Origin: Cryphonectria parasitica EP155
Lineage: Eukaryota; Ascomycota; Sordariomycetes; Diaporthales; Cryphonectriaceae
DNA: 64,000 bases
Assembly: GCF_011745365.1 (NCBI RefSeq)
Contig: NW_024468917.1
Coordinates: 868,001 to 932,000 of the forward strand
Direction: 5' to 3'
Shown: positions 49,401 through 57,409 of the stretch, one piece after another
Layout of the letters: every line of letters begins with the position of its first letter
Numbering within the stretch: position 1 is the first letter of the stretch
The notes under the pieces: model-generated
Database searches by the model: none
Told to the model about the DNA's origin: nothing
Seen by the model: the letters and a program-made list of their open reading frames with translations, nothing else
Position numbers and translations under genes: made by a program

Positions 49401-50093
49401 GCTGGATCAGCCAATTCATCGCAGCATAAACCCGGAATCTCGACGCTTTCCCAGCCTGAAGGGCTTATTGATGGTCAGATTATCAACACTCGGGACATTA
49501 CTGAGTACCTTTCGAGACTGGCTCAACCACCCGCAGTTCAAGCTTTGTCTCTTGTTGCTGAACCTAGCTATGTCAAGCCTACTGTTAACATGATTCGAGC
49601 CTTCAACAAATCCTCATTTCCTCCTGTGACGGCTTCCATGACTGCTCTCAGCAGCATCCGAGATAGGAGCATCGCTCCGGTGGCATACATCCCTCTGCAG
49701 CTGGGAGGTAAAGAGAATGAACCTGTACGAGCAATGCTGGATACAGGTGCCGAAATGAGCTTGGTAGCTCTCTCTCTGTGTTCGAGCATGCGCTTGTCTT
49801 ATGTGCCAACATCGAATGTTATCTCACGCACGTACGATGGATCAGATATGGCGCTTGTTGGAGTTCTTGAAACCGATGTTTTCTGTGGCGGCTTCTCTGA
49901 ACAGGTGATATTCTATGTCGTCGACGACAGATTGATGTCGCCAAATCATCCTGTGCTGTTAGGAATGCCGTTTGTGATGCAGACCAAGCTTTCCTTTGAT
50001 CACTCCATCCCCGGATTTCTCCGTGCGAGCTTCGCCTTTAAAAGATCGCAGCCAAAAGTCAAACGCAGGGTCTGGTACGAAAATCTCGACTGA
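46473..50093 (+). CDS. E2 Gag-protease polyprotein
   Basis: One long frame, open from 46305 with the first ATG at 46473 (1206 aa); a second candidate start at 47283 (MASTSEGSS, 936 aa) begins the recognisable Gag. Capsid-like helices include FARVEVSSWLKRFDWW, ALNFMKGFC and FITDAASLW, then a Gln/Pro-rich linker. A CCHC zinc knuckle C-x2-C-x4-H-x4-C (CYGCGSKSHGAHEC) lies near 48513, and an aspartic protease at the C-terminus has the active site MLDTGAEMSL (near 49737) and the flap-partner VLLGMPF (near 49950). The sequence 5' of 47283 is open but has no recognisable domain. The frame ends shortly after the protease, where RT should follow. Confidence 0.85.
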   Translation: MSGLWVMPETSRRGEMGGQRRSGVSSGRGPVNDALSPRANITKKRIPFSNISHINQRSYTEADTAQTCTGCSGKFNHVGCGSMVKLQSGMLLVDGTLQRKVAWLTRSVLLAMVRSARSTWTRLATLILWIKSLLVALSQKRRTQGGEDEEPSVHTRNRGRGLRRHHPMSNFNRRLTPGQKCLHWLAGLLIKEIPVQHRTANSIPCCSSQDRPHARSTHRLNLPQAPEPPRPPQYCLPQDTEGIPAVAPSTQGPRTRKAKKHRRKRQPRGKMASTSEGSSNQTPSSADHLANNHYGQNFRFPSHSELAGGGLTLFARVEVSSWLKRFDWWRQIKGIDDTQALNFMKGFCTDTIVAGEVERFTTSAKTWDEQKERLLVAYRPWDHLQAYTPEQERLNIINNRFITDAASLWSFIVDYDNALTRLKIRDSQPVAEAWMKLPSTWIKRLRADHGVTAESVSDKKWPYLMEKLLEVHREALQEETQDQLASGATNLQLHQQAQFQGPPMPPPQPVLDQTRPVPVPHPMHSAPSQPMNPSGQAVGPSYYQPPQQSTRDWQAQPEPTKQILKAEPAQKSDQGYNQLASMMEQLRIDQIAMAKSLKLQTDALRQTRDVSYDQTKALQEISQLIRRPQTVSARNPPQGNANSLQMGVTYTSPEDEGEQYSEAWRAEINEILKKDGTLRRCYGCGSKSHGAHECVELRTVMDCGICYAPALAKPEWHLGNRSEFLDSRSKPVSYGQVMSARDNPKGGMIRLILGLCEDQRLKGVEDPWISRYVSLVQEDEKWRGDPEMAKNKTLWEETDPVPRRNNQYRTNNIEILSNAGEIQVGKSYLTPAQAELYLPKLPSINAVGVGPVQAQVNAGEAKKRRVGEAGYDDGEVGGDASVRTVEVPTHFGNIGPEESNKQSNSLDREPTVQAISDKLLNQFLDHPLKVSGREMTVMLPGWGARLIHSLQGVSSGARKVVDLDNQTGSDLHKVDTAGSANSSQHKPGISTLSQPEGLIDGQIINTRDITEYLSRLAQPPAVQALSLVAEPSYVKPTVNMIRAFNKSSFPPVTASMTALSSIRDRSIAPVAYIPLQLGGKENEPVRAMLDTGAEMSLVALSLCSSMRLSYVPTSNVISRTYDGSDMALVGVLETDVFCGGFSEQVIFYVVDDRLMSPNHPVLLGMPFVMQTKLSFDHSIPGFLRASFAFKRSQPKVKRRVWYENLD

Positions 50094-50707
50094 GTGTCGG
50101 AGATCTCGTGCTTGTCTATGACCACGTCCGGAAAATGAGCCACTCGCGCAATGCCAAGATCTCTTATAAGTGGAAGGGTCCATACCTGATTGCTCAGGTC
50201 CTAGACAAACATGCTTATGAGCTCAAGACCACAGACGGAGTTCTGCTAAAAGGCACATATTCAGCTACCAATCTCAAAAAGTTCATGCGGAATATGGATG
50301 GCATTTGGGAACCCGAGGTGCCTATGCCCTGGGAAGAAGATGTCGAGCTTCAACCTGGCCAACCATTGGCAGAAAAGCTGGATTCGATGAGAGCTCCCTG
50401 GCGGGGGGAACCAGACAACAATATCCTCGAAGTTCAGGAAGCAGATTCAAGCGACGACGCCACATTCTGGGTTCCAGACATCATCGAGCACGACCCCACG
50501 CCTGGCCAGACCAGTCCTGATCCAGAGACTGTCAATCTAGCAACTGAAGCGGATGATGATGCTGAGGATGGAAATGGAGTTGGTGACGGTGAACATTTCA
50601 CACGGGCAGCAGAGAAGGAGAGGCGAGAACAGGAGAAAGCAGATAGAAGTGGGATGTTTATACCAATCCCAACTAAATCAGCGTTCCTAGCTCGTGGGGG
50701 AGGTTGA
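50042..50707 (+). pseudogene. E2 integrase C-terminal tail (pol core deleted)
   Basis: Open frame with no in-frame ATG at the start, overlapping the end of gag-protease by about 50 nt in the -1 frame. It begins with a segment typical of the end of gypsy integrases (RLSVGDLVLVYDH, then WKGPYLIAQVLDKHAYELKT and YSATNLKKF). An acidic tail rich in Asp/Glu/Pro follows, ending at 50707. The whole RT-RNase H-integrase core that normally precedes it is missing, so the deletion junction must lie at about 49,990-50,045. No chromodomain is seen. Whether the tail is translated, for example by frameshifting, is unknown. Confidence 0.8.
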
Positions 50708-50993
50708 TTTCTTTCTGTCCATATTTCTTTTTGTTCGCAAAACACGTTTTCTTTTCGTCTTTCCTATTCCATCTCGTGTGTTTTGCTGGGGGAGGAGGGA
50801 CGAAGTGTCGTCTGCTACCACTCGCCACAGAACACTGTAAACCCACCTAAAAATTTCAAAGCACCCGGCACAGAGCATGTTGACCAGCTCTGAGGCCATT
50901 TTCGTTGTTCAAAAATTGCAGTATATTGGAATGCAACGCATGAAAAATGCAGAGCGCCGAAGAAACACTGCAACCTATGGAAACCCCTTACTT

Positions 50994-52228
50994 TTACACA
51001 TCATCCTCATCACCGGAATACCCGTAAATGTCATCCGATGGCTCTCTCCTCGTCCTGTCCAGATCCATGTCATCCGTATCATCCGCTGAAGAATCGTCGT
51101 CAAAAACAGAGGAAGAACCTTGAGATTGAACGGACTTGGCTCGTTTCTCGACACGAGATCCTACTACAGCCTTGCCCTTGCCTTTATCCTTGCCACGAGA
51201 TACAGGTCGTGGAGCTGCCTGCCCAGACCCAGATACTCCCTTCTTGGGAGCAGAAGGAGCAGTACTCTTCTTGCCGATCTGTGCAGATAAAGTTAGCAAT
51301 GGTCTTCTTGAGCATCGCAATCATAGTTGATTATGAGACTCACAGTATCCTGTGGGTACCACTTCCTTGGCACAAGAGGAACCCATTTGATCTGGTTATG
51401 CGCAATACCTTTATCCCGCATGAGCTTGTATTGAGCTTTGACAATACGCTCGACGTCGGCATTGGAGTTGACTTGAGAATCTATCTCGATTACACGTCGA
51501 GGGCCGAGTTGGTAAAACGAGTGCCGACGCTGCGAGAAGGACAATGATTAGTGTGTGCTCAAACCTGGTCAAAGACATCGGAATGGGAATCTTACTCGTG
51601 CACTGCGCTCTTTGACACAAGGGAAGTCTTTGGTGTAGTCACACCCAGACTCTGCATGATAAATGCAGTTGCCGCACTTCCCATTGAAGAAGCCCTCCAT
51701 TGAGATGCATTCTAGGAAAGGCCAGTTGACGTTGACCTGCTGCCCCTGTACAGGCATGCAAGCAGTGGCGTACCGACGGGAGCAGCAATCGCAAGGGACT
51801 AGGTTACGCCGACCATAGGACTGAACGAGGAGGGAATTTACTCGCTCAGGGCGGGAGAAGATGCGGGTAAGGTACTCGCCAAAGGGCTTCCAACCGGCTT
51901 TACACACCACAATAGGATTCAGTTTGATAGAATCCTTATTGTCCAGCCTTGCGAAATGAGCAGCAAAGCCAGGGCTTGGCAGTGAGTTGTTCCAAAACAT
52001 GATATCGCCTTGGATATCCCAAGAAGCGTATGTCAAGCCAAGGTCTCCCTTGATGGTGTTGAAGTCTGTAACGTCAAGGAAGTCGACATGGACATCCTTG
52101 AGCCAGTGGTAGTTGCTGCCCTGAGGAGGAGGAACCGAAGAAGAAAACCAGATCCAGACCTTGTCAACCTCTTGAGGAGCGGTGTTTACCCGCGAAGAGA
52201 AAACAGCGTCGGTGACGATTCGAGACAT
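50994..52228 (-). CDS. E2 cargo gene A: Cys-rich protein with two introns, antisense to the element
   Basis: Minus strand, three exons 52228-51596, 51529-51344 and 51278-50994, give 367 aa, all phase 0. Intron 1 (66 nt) has donor GTAAGA and a CACTAATC branch region. Intron 2 (65 nt) has GTGAGT, GCTAAC and CACAG. Start MSRIVTDAVF; the frame continues upstream but that part looks like leader. Residues about 130-205 form a Cys cluster (VPCDCCSRRY, C near ECISMEGFF, KCGNC, GCDYTKDFPC) suggesting zinc binding, possibly a DUF3716-like domain. The last exon is basic then Ser/Asp-rich (SRGKDKGKGK; acidic end DEDDV). It is neither retroviral nor a transposase that I recognise. The introns survive because they are antisense to the element's genomic RNA. 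Confidence 0.8.
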
Positions 52229-52845
52229 CTTGAGTGTGTTGCAGAGCTGGGCAAGGGAAGGTTGACAGAAGGAGAAGTTGTTGTGCGAAGGATGAATTGA
52301 AAGGCAAGGTGAACTGAGGGAGAGATTGTTGAACAGTTTGCTGAAGATTGATGAGATGGCAATGGGTAACAAACACACCCAACTGAGTCACCACACCTTC
52401 TATCCAGTCTGTTGCTGGACAGCTCCTACCTGGCCAAGGGTGAAGCTGTTTGCCTTGTGACAAACGGAAAGCAGTGAATCACTTGGGTAGTTGCCAGACA
52501 AGATAAATTGGCCATTCCATCCACACTCGCAGCCAGCTATTCTTCTTCCTCCTTCAACCTCTTCACAACCACCTTTCTCGAGCATACACACACCCTTTTT
52601 CTTCCTCGTCAACGCTGCCCCAGACCTGTACACCGACATCAGAGCAAATTGTCAACTGCTCTGCTTACATAACATCACCTTCCTCGACAGATCCTCAGGC
52701 TGAAGCTGCATTCTTCTCTACCTTTCTTCCTCAGTCAACACCCTCTCGGTCCCTTGACTTTACACCTTCGCAAACCCCTCTCGCAATTGCCCACCTTCCG
52801 ACAAAGCCGTTCTTCCCTTTTCACTTTCCTTTCGACTCAGCAGCA
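52229..52845. promoter_or_regulatory. Bidirectional promoter region of the E2 cargo genes
   Basis: 617 bp between divergent starts at 52228 (minus) and 52846 (plus). The right half is a long C/T-rich leader typical of fungal 5' UTRs. It implies the cargo genes are transcribed independently of the LTR. Confidence 0.55.
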
Positions 52846-54510
52846 ATGGCCGAATTCAAGTACTCTCTGTTCCCACCTGTCCAGCATAGCCGAGGGGACT
52901 GGATGACCAAGGCCTACTGCTTTCGGACTGTCTTTCCCAGAGCGCCGTACCCAACTGAAGTGATCAAGAGTCGTCCGCCCTACTTCAGTCTAAGGGACGA
53001 AGAAAATCATCTGGCAGCAGGACTCGTCGAGAAGTACTTCCCAGGGTTACCCCCTCGCAAGTCGTACTTGCCCACGATCTTCGGCGCCAATCCTTCCAGA
53101 CACCTTCTCGATATCTATGATCTGGTCGGATTCTTAGATGCAGGAGTCCCTCAAGATATTGGTCCGCAGCACGCTGTGGCTGCCTTTCGTCATTACGCTC
53201 AGTACAATCAACAAGACGTATTCTTGATGGGATGCCTTCGTGTTCCATCGATAGCCCATCCACCTGGCTCTCCTGATATTCTCAATAAACAGGATCTGCC
53301 CAGACATGAGGCTAGACAGAGGCGCCTATGGGTTCTCCTCTCAGTCAATACAGCGACTTCAGCTTGTGCTCTGTCTTGGCTCGATATGAAGACTGAAAAA
53401 GGATTTTACATCGCTGTGCACAAATCCGGCGATACCCTACTGGCTCATGCAAGCAAGCACTATCTGAACAGTCAGCTCAGGAGTGCTGGAGCCAATCGGG
53501 ATTGGGATTTCGAGAATGTTCCAACTACGCCGCTGGATAACGATTCGAATGCAGCTCTGCTCTATGCAATCGAACTGTTTCGCCTTCGAATCCTGGAATC
53601 TACTGATTTCTACCAATCACCTAGTGGCTGTCCAGACTGGAGGCAAGCTCTCTATCTTAACCATAGAGAAACTGCACAAAATGTGGAAGAATGGGGTGCG
53701 GAGATGGCTATGACAAGCCTGCACTGCCAGGCCTTCTCCTATGAGCTGGGACACAGCAACTATACGCGATATCCTGATCGGCCATTAAGAAGGAGTGCCT
53801 CACTTCAAGAATACAAGGCTGTACAAGTGGAAGCCGGTAGGGTACTGAACATAACCTACAAGCCGAATGTTACCTTCTTCGTGGGAGGAGTTGCAGACTT
53901 GCCTGAACTGTCTATTGAAGGCGATCTCGACAGGATGAGGAGGGACATATCAGCCTTTGCCCTGGAGGATTTCAGAGCGAGTAGGGCACCCAGCCTAGTT
54001 CCGTCAAGACAACAGTCCCGAGAGAGCACAGCTCCAGCTGGCCCGATCTTGCGTTCATCAAGAGGACGTAGTATCAGCTCAGAGTTAAGTCGACTCCCAT
54101 CCGGAACTCCTACCGATCCTTACTCCTCTTCACCTCGAGGAACGCCTGTCGGTCCAGGACCGACAATCAACCTGTCAATGCAGCAAACAGCTAGGCCTGG
54201 ACGTGCTACTGAAGCCCCATTGCATCAGAGACTGAGAAGCAGCAACATCATGCCTCCCAGTTTTCCTGATAGACCTCAGGAGCCTCGTGTGCCTCTATGG
54301 AATGAGCTTCATAGCCTTAACCCTATCAGGCCCTCAGTGGGTTCTCCGAACTGGACAGGGTTCGATCATGCTATCAAGATGGATATGTATGAAGCGGACT
54401 GCGAAAGGATCCGTCGAGTGAGAATGCAGAATCAGGAGAGAACTGCTGCTGCTGCTGCTGCTCGAGCAGAGTTTGAGAGCAGACGGGGACAGAGAAGAGG
54501 TCAGCGTTAG
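52846..54510 (+). CDS. E2 cargo gene B: 554-aa protein of unknown function
   Basis: Single intact exon, same strand as gag. Start MAEFKYSLFPPVQHSRGDW follows a pyrimidine-rich leader and AGCAGCAATGG context. Residues about 90-260 look like a compact globular domain. The order LDAGVPQDIGPQH, RRLWVLLSVNTATS, LSWLDM and TTPLDNDSNAALLYAIELF is reminiscent of Ulp1/C48 cysteine proteases, but the His (LW for HW) and Cys (SNA for C-G) positions would be lost, so at best it is a dead relative; this is weak. Residues 370-480 are Ser/Pro/Arg-rich and disordered, and the C-terminus is an Arg/Ala-rich helix with an Ala run. There is no signal peptide or membrane span. It could act in packaging, mobilisation in trans or host interaction, but nothing visible decides. 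Confidence 0.75.
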   Translation: MAEFKYSLFPPVQHSRGDWMTKAYCFRTVFPRAPYPTEVIKSRPPYFSLRDEENHLAAGLVEKYFPGLPPRKSYLPTIFGANPSRHLLDIYDLVGFLDAGVPQDIGPQHAVAAFRHYAQYNQQDVFLMGCLRVPSIAHPPGSPDILNKQDLPRHEARQRRLWVLLSVNTATSACALSWLDMKTEKGFYIAVHKSGDTLLAHASKHYLNSQLRSAGANRDWDFENVPTTPLDNDSNAALLYAIELFRLRILESTDFYQSPSGCPDWRQALYLNHRETAQNVEEWGAEMAMTSLHCQAFSYELGHSNYTRYPDRPLRRSASLQEYKAVQVEAGRVLNITYKPNVTFFVGGVADLPELSIEGDLDRMRRDISAFALEDFRASRAPSLVPSRQQSRESTAPAGPILRSSRGRSISSELSRLPSGTPTDPYSSSPRGTPVGPGPTINLSMQQTARPGRATEAPLHQRLRSSNIMPPSFPDRPQEPRVPLWNELHSLNPIRPSVGSPNWTGFDHAIKMDMYEADCERIRRVRMQNQERTAAAAAARAEFESRRGQRRGQR

Positions 54511-54750
54511 GATCTGTCCAGGTCGTGCCCGTGTTACGAATGGACTGAAGATGGATACTGATACTCCTGCGTTGATTTGAATGATGGCTCAAGCGATAGG
54601 GAGAGGCATGAGGGTTGAATTGGGGGGATGGTTCGGTTTGCAGTGTTTCCTTTGGCAGTTTGCGATGAATTCTTTATTTCTTTACTTCATCTCCCTCTGA
54701 TCAGACCTGGCACACCATTGGACTTGTCGCAACTTTGGAAGAAAGTTGCT

Positions 54751-54760
54751 GGGGGAGGAC
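54751..54760 (+). other. Polypurine tract of E2
   Basis: GGGGGAGGAC lies immediately before the 3' LTR, the expected plus-strand primer site. Confidence 0.7.
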
Positions 54761-55081
54761 TGTTGTGGTGGCCAGGGTGGTAGTCCGTGGGACGTGGAGT
54801 ACAGTGGGTCAAGGGTCCTCATACATATAAAGGATACCACCCACTTTTCAAATTCTTTAGCTATAAGCAACAATCAAGCATCCTTTTCTCTTCTTTTCAA
54901 TTTTTGAACCCCTTGGACAGGTCTAAGACAGGTTTTTCACCCTGTTCTTGTGCCCGTGTGGCCTTAGTTTGCTGTCCTCATCTGTACAGGCACGCTTGGG
55001 TTGCATGAGCCCTTGCCCATTGCTTCGGCAGCTGTTTGTCCCTTTTTCTTTCGAGGGCGACGGCGCCCTAGTTCTGGTTCA
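54761..55081 (+). repeat. E2 3' LTR (321 bp)
   Basis: Same length as the 5' LTR, with no difference found when read base by base. It is followed by ATAC, the right target duplication. Confidence 0.95.
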
Positions 55082-56050
55082 ATACCTGCTTCTATTCTGA
55101 AAGAAAGATTAGTAAATACTTTTCTTAGAAGCTGTACAGCATAGAGAGATTCTTATATCCGAAGCAGTATACAGAAGCTCTTGATGAATTAGTCTTGAGA
55201 AATATTGAGCATCATAGCTCAGAGATGCTAATTATAATAGATATTCGGATAAGCCTCATATTTAGATCTTGGAAAGTATTCAAAAATACTTTCCAAAGTA
55301 AAATCAGCTTCTTTCTGCAAATCTGAAGAATATAGTATATTATATCTTGATATCTTAAGTGCAAAAGCTAAAGGGCTTTATAGAAAAAGAAAAAGAAATA
55401 TTTTTCTTTAGTTATTACTAGAAGAGAATAATAGAAGCAGTTGTACAATTATAAAAAAATTATAAGATTAAGATAAATTAGGCCAGATTCTTAGTAGAAC
55501 TGTATCATTCTTGAGACTTCAGAAGAAGTTTCTAAGCATATCTTCGTTTCTTTTTAATTTATATCAAGTGCATAGAAATAAATAGAATTCATTAGCTTAA
55601 CTACTAATCTGTATCTCAATCTGAATCTTGATACTGAATAAAGACTCAAGCGCTGTTATCTATAAAAATAAATAGCTTTTGAGCTACAATAACATAGTTA
55701 CCAACTCCAAAGCTACCTTCATCTCCTGTATCAAAGTATAGCTAATCACAGAGCATATCAATCTCCTAATCCTAGCATTAATTACCTATACTTCAGCTCT
55801 TTCAGTTATTCCAATCTCTATATCTAGAACAGATATTTCATTAAGATATTTCAACTTGAAAAAGATGTCTTTTCGAGAAAAAACATACCAAAATCACCTT
55901 CCTAATTGAGCGAAATCTGAACGACGAACGAGAGCCAATCACTTTTATGGGTCACCTTCATGTTCAAATTTCTGCCCATTTTCCCCGCTTTGTCTTAGTC
56001 ATCAACTTTTTTCCTGCACAGCTAGGATCGATAAGAGACCATTTTAACAA
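55082..56050. other. Right edge of the AT-rich island
   Basis: AT-rich, stop-dense sequence up to about 55,870 continues the decayed DNA that E2 interrupted. Then comes a normal-composition promoter region for the gene at 56051. Confidence 0.55.
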
Positions 56051-57409
56051 ATGGCAATAGGCAGTCATCATTCCTGGAACAACAATGATGGCCTTTGGAC
56101 CCAGATCAGTGCCCCAAGGACGGCTGCAAAGGCCAAGAAAAGATTCATATGGCTGCGCCGTGCGAATCTAGGGACTGCCCTCCGTTGCTGCTTGGCGACA
56201 CCGTCGACGGAGAACCTCGCAATATCCAGGTTTTTCGATCGCCATGCTAGCTACGAAAAATACATGTTCGATGACACAACCATGATACATAATCTGTGGG
56301 AGACAGAACTTCACTTGAGCTTCTACCTTCTGGTTGAATCCAGGGGAAATTCCGCTGAAGGCATTCCTAATTACAGCGGAATAGGTTTGCCAGGAGCACA
56401 CGGCAAACAAATCACTAGAGCATCGGTGGGGTTTCGCTTTCATGGGGATTTCTTCGATCGTTACTGGACCTGTCACTTCATCGAATACATAGCAACTCCG
56501 CCGCATGATGTAAGAGACGACATTCCTCGGGATATACCCCTTCCACAATATTGGCACCACAAGAAACATGGACAGAGGAAGGTTCTGGAAAATCAAATTT
56601 TCAACCGGATCCTTCAGAACGTGACGACTCAGACTCGAAAAGTCGTCGGGGAGATTAAATCAGTACTTGGTATTCATGAGGATTCAACCGTCATCGATTC
56701 ATTTACCCTAGCTAGTCGCGACTACTTTTCAAGTAGCAGCCTCTGGGAGGGTTTTCGTCCCATTCTTCACCTGATTAATGAGGATATTGACTCGACACTT
56801 GCTATAGTCTCCAAGTGGTCGACCCGGGAGGCCAGACGTGAACAAGAGAGACCCAGGTGGACGAGCAACGATGAAGGAAAATACCGCGCATTCATTCAGA
56901 AAGAAATCAGGACCACCACTGAAATCATCAATGAGCTTGAAGCCATCCATAAGGGAGCCCAAGCACTTGAAAAGTCTCTCGATGACAGTTTCGACAGGTG
57001 GCGCGAGCAGCTAGTCTTCTCCGACAACCAGCACATCATTTCCTTCACTTATGTCACAGTCGTCTTCCTTCCCCTGGGTTTCGCCGCAAGTATGTTCAGC
57101 ATGAGCGGGCCTCCAGACAGGCTTCTCGTTGGCAACATGGCAATATGGGCCGGAGTGGCTCTTGGTATAACCCTCCTGGTCTTGGCTTACGCTGATGGCA
57201 TCATTGCGTTAGTAAAATTATTGCGAAAGCCACTTGTAGGCCCCGGAGTCTTCATCAGGTCTGTCCTGATGACAGTGGCACACAACAGTCACTCACCTCC
57301 AAACAGCCATGCAGAGACACCTGCAAGCTTGTCCGTGAATGACAATAGCTTTGCATCTGGAAGAGGCGAACAGTACAGCACTAAACTCTCGGGAGATTTG
57401 CTAGTGTAG
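56051..57409 (+). CDS. CorA-like membrane protein lacking the GMN motif
   Basis: Single exon, 452 aa. The long N-terminal part is soluble and helical, with a charged coiled region at about 270-330 (EGKYRAFIQKEIRTTTEI, INELEAI). It is followed by two C-terminal membrane helices, SFTYVTVVFLPLGFAASMFSM and MAIWAGVALGITLLVLAY, and a short Ser-rich tail. The topology and the FTYVTVVFLPLGFA helix are those of the fungal CorA/ZIP-type magnesium-transporter superfamily. The GMN signature at the end of TM1 is replaced by FSM, so transport of Mg2+ is doubtful. Such divergent members are common in filamentous fungi and mostly uncharacterised. It is the first gene to the right of the transposon island. 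Confidence 0.75.
   Translation: MAIGSHHSWNNNDGLWTQISAPRTAAKAKKRFIWLRRANLGTALRCCLATPSTENLAISRFFDRHASYEKYMFDDTTMIHNLWETELHLSFYLLVESRGNSAEGIPNYSGIGLPGAHGKQITRASVGFRFHGDFFDRYWTCHFIEYIATPPHDVRDDIPRDIPLPQYWHHKKHGQRKVLENQIFNRILQNVTTQTRKVVGEIKSVLGIHEDSTVIDSFTLASRDYFSSSSLWEGFRPILHLINEDIDSTLAIVSKWSTREARREQERPRWTSNDEGKYRAFIQKEIRTTTEIINELEAIHKGAQALEKSLDDSFDRWREQLVFSDNQHIISFTYVTVVFLPLGFAASMFSMSGPPDRLLVGNMAIWAGVALGITLLVLAYADGIIALVKLLRKPLVGPGVFIRSVLMTVAHNSHSPPNSHAETPASLSVNDNSFASGRGEQYSTKLSGDLLV

Larger units (their letters stand above)
45976..55081 (+). mobile_element. E2: full-length RT-less LTR retrotransposon with cargo genes (9,106 bp)
   Basis: Bounded by two 321-bp LTRs (45976-46296 and 54761-55081) that appear identical by eye, TG...CA ended. 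A 4-bp target duplication ATAC lies at 45972-45975 and 55082-55085. A primer-binding-site-like TGGTGCGG... starts at 46298 and a polypurine tract GGGGGAGGA ends just before the 3' LTR. Inside are gag-protease (46473-50093), an integrase tail (50042-50707), an antisense Cys-rich gene (52228-50994) and a sense 554-aa gene (52846-54510). No reverse transcriptase, RNase H or integrase core is present. The GC content and intact frames contrast sharply with the RIP-damaged E1. It must have been moved in trans, and recently. Confidence 0.92.
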
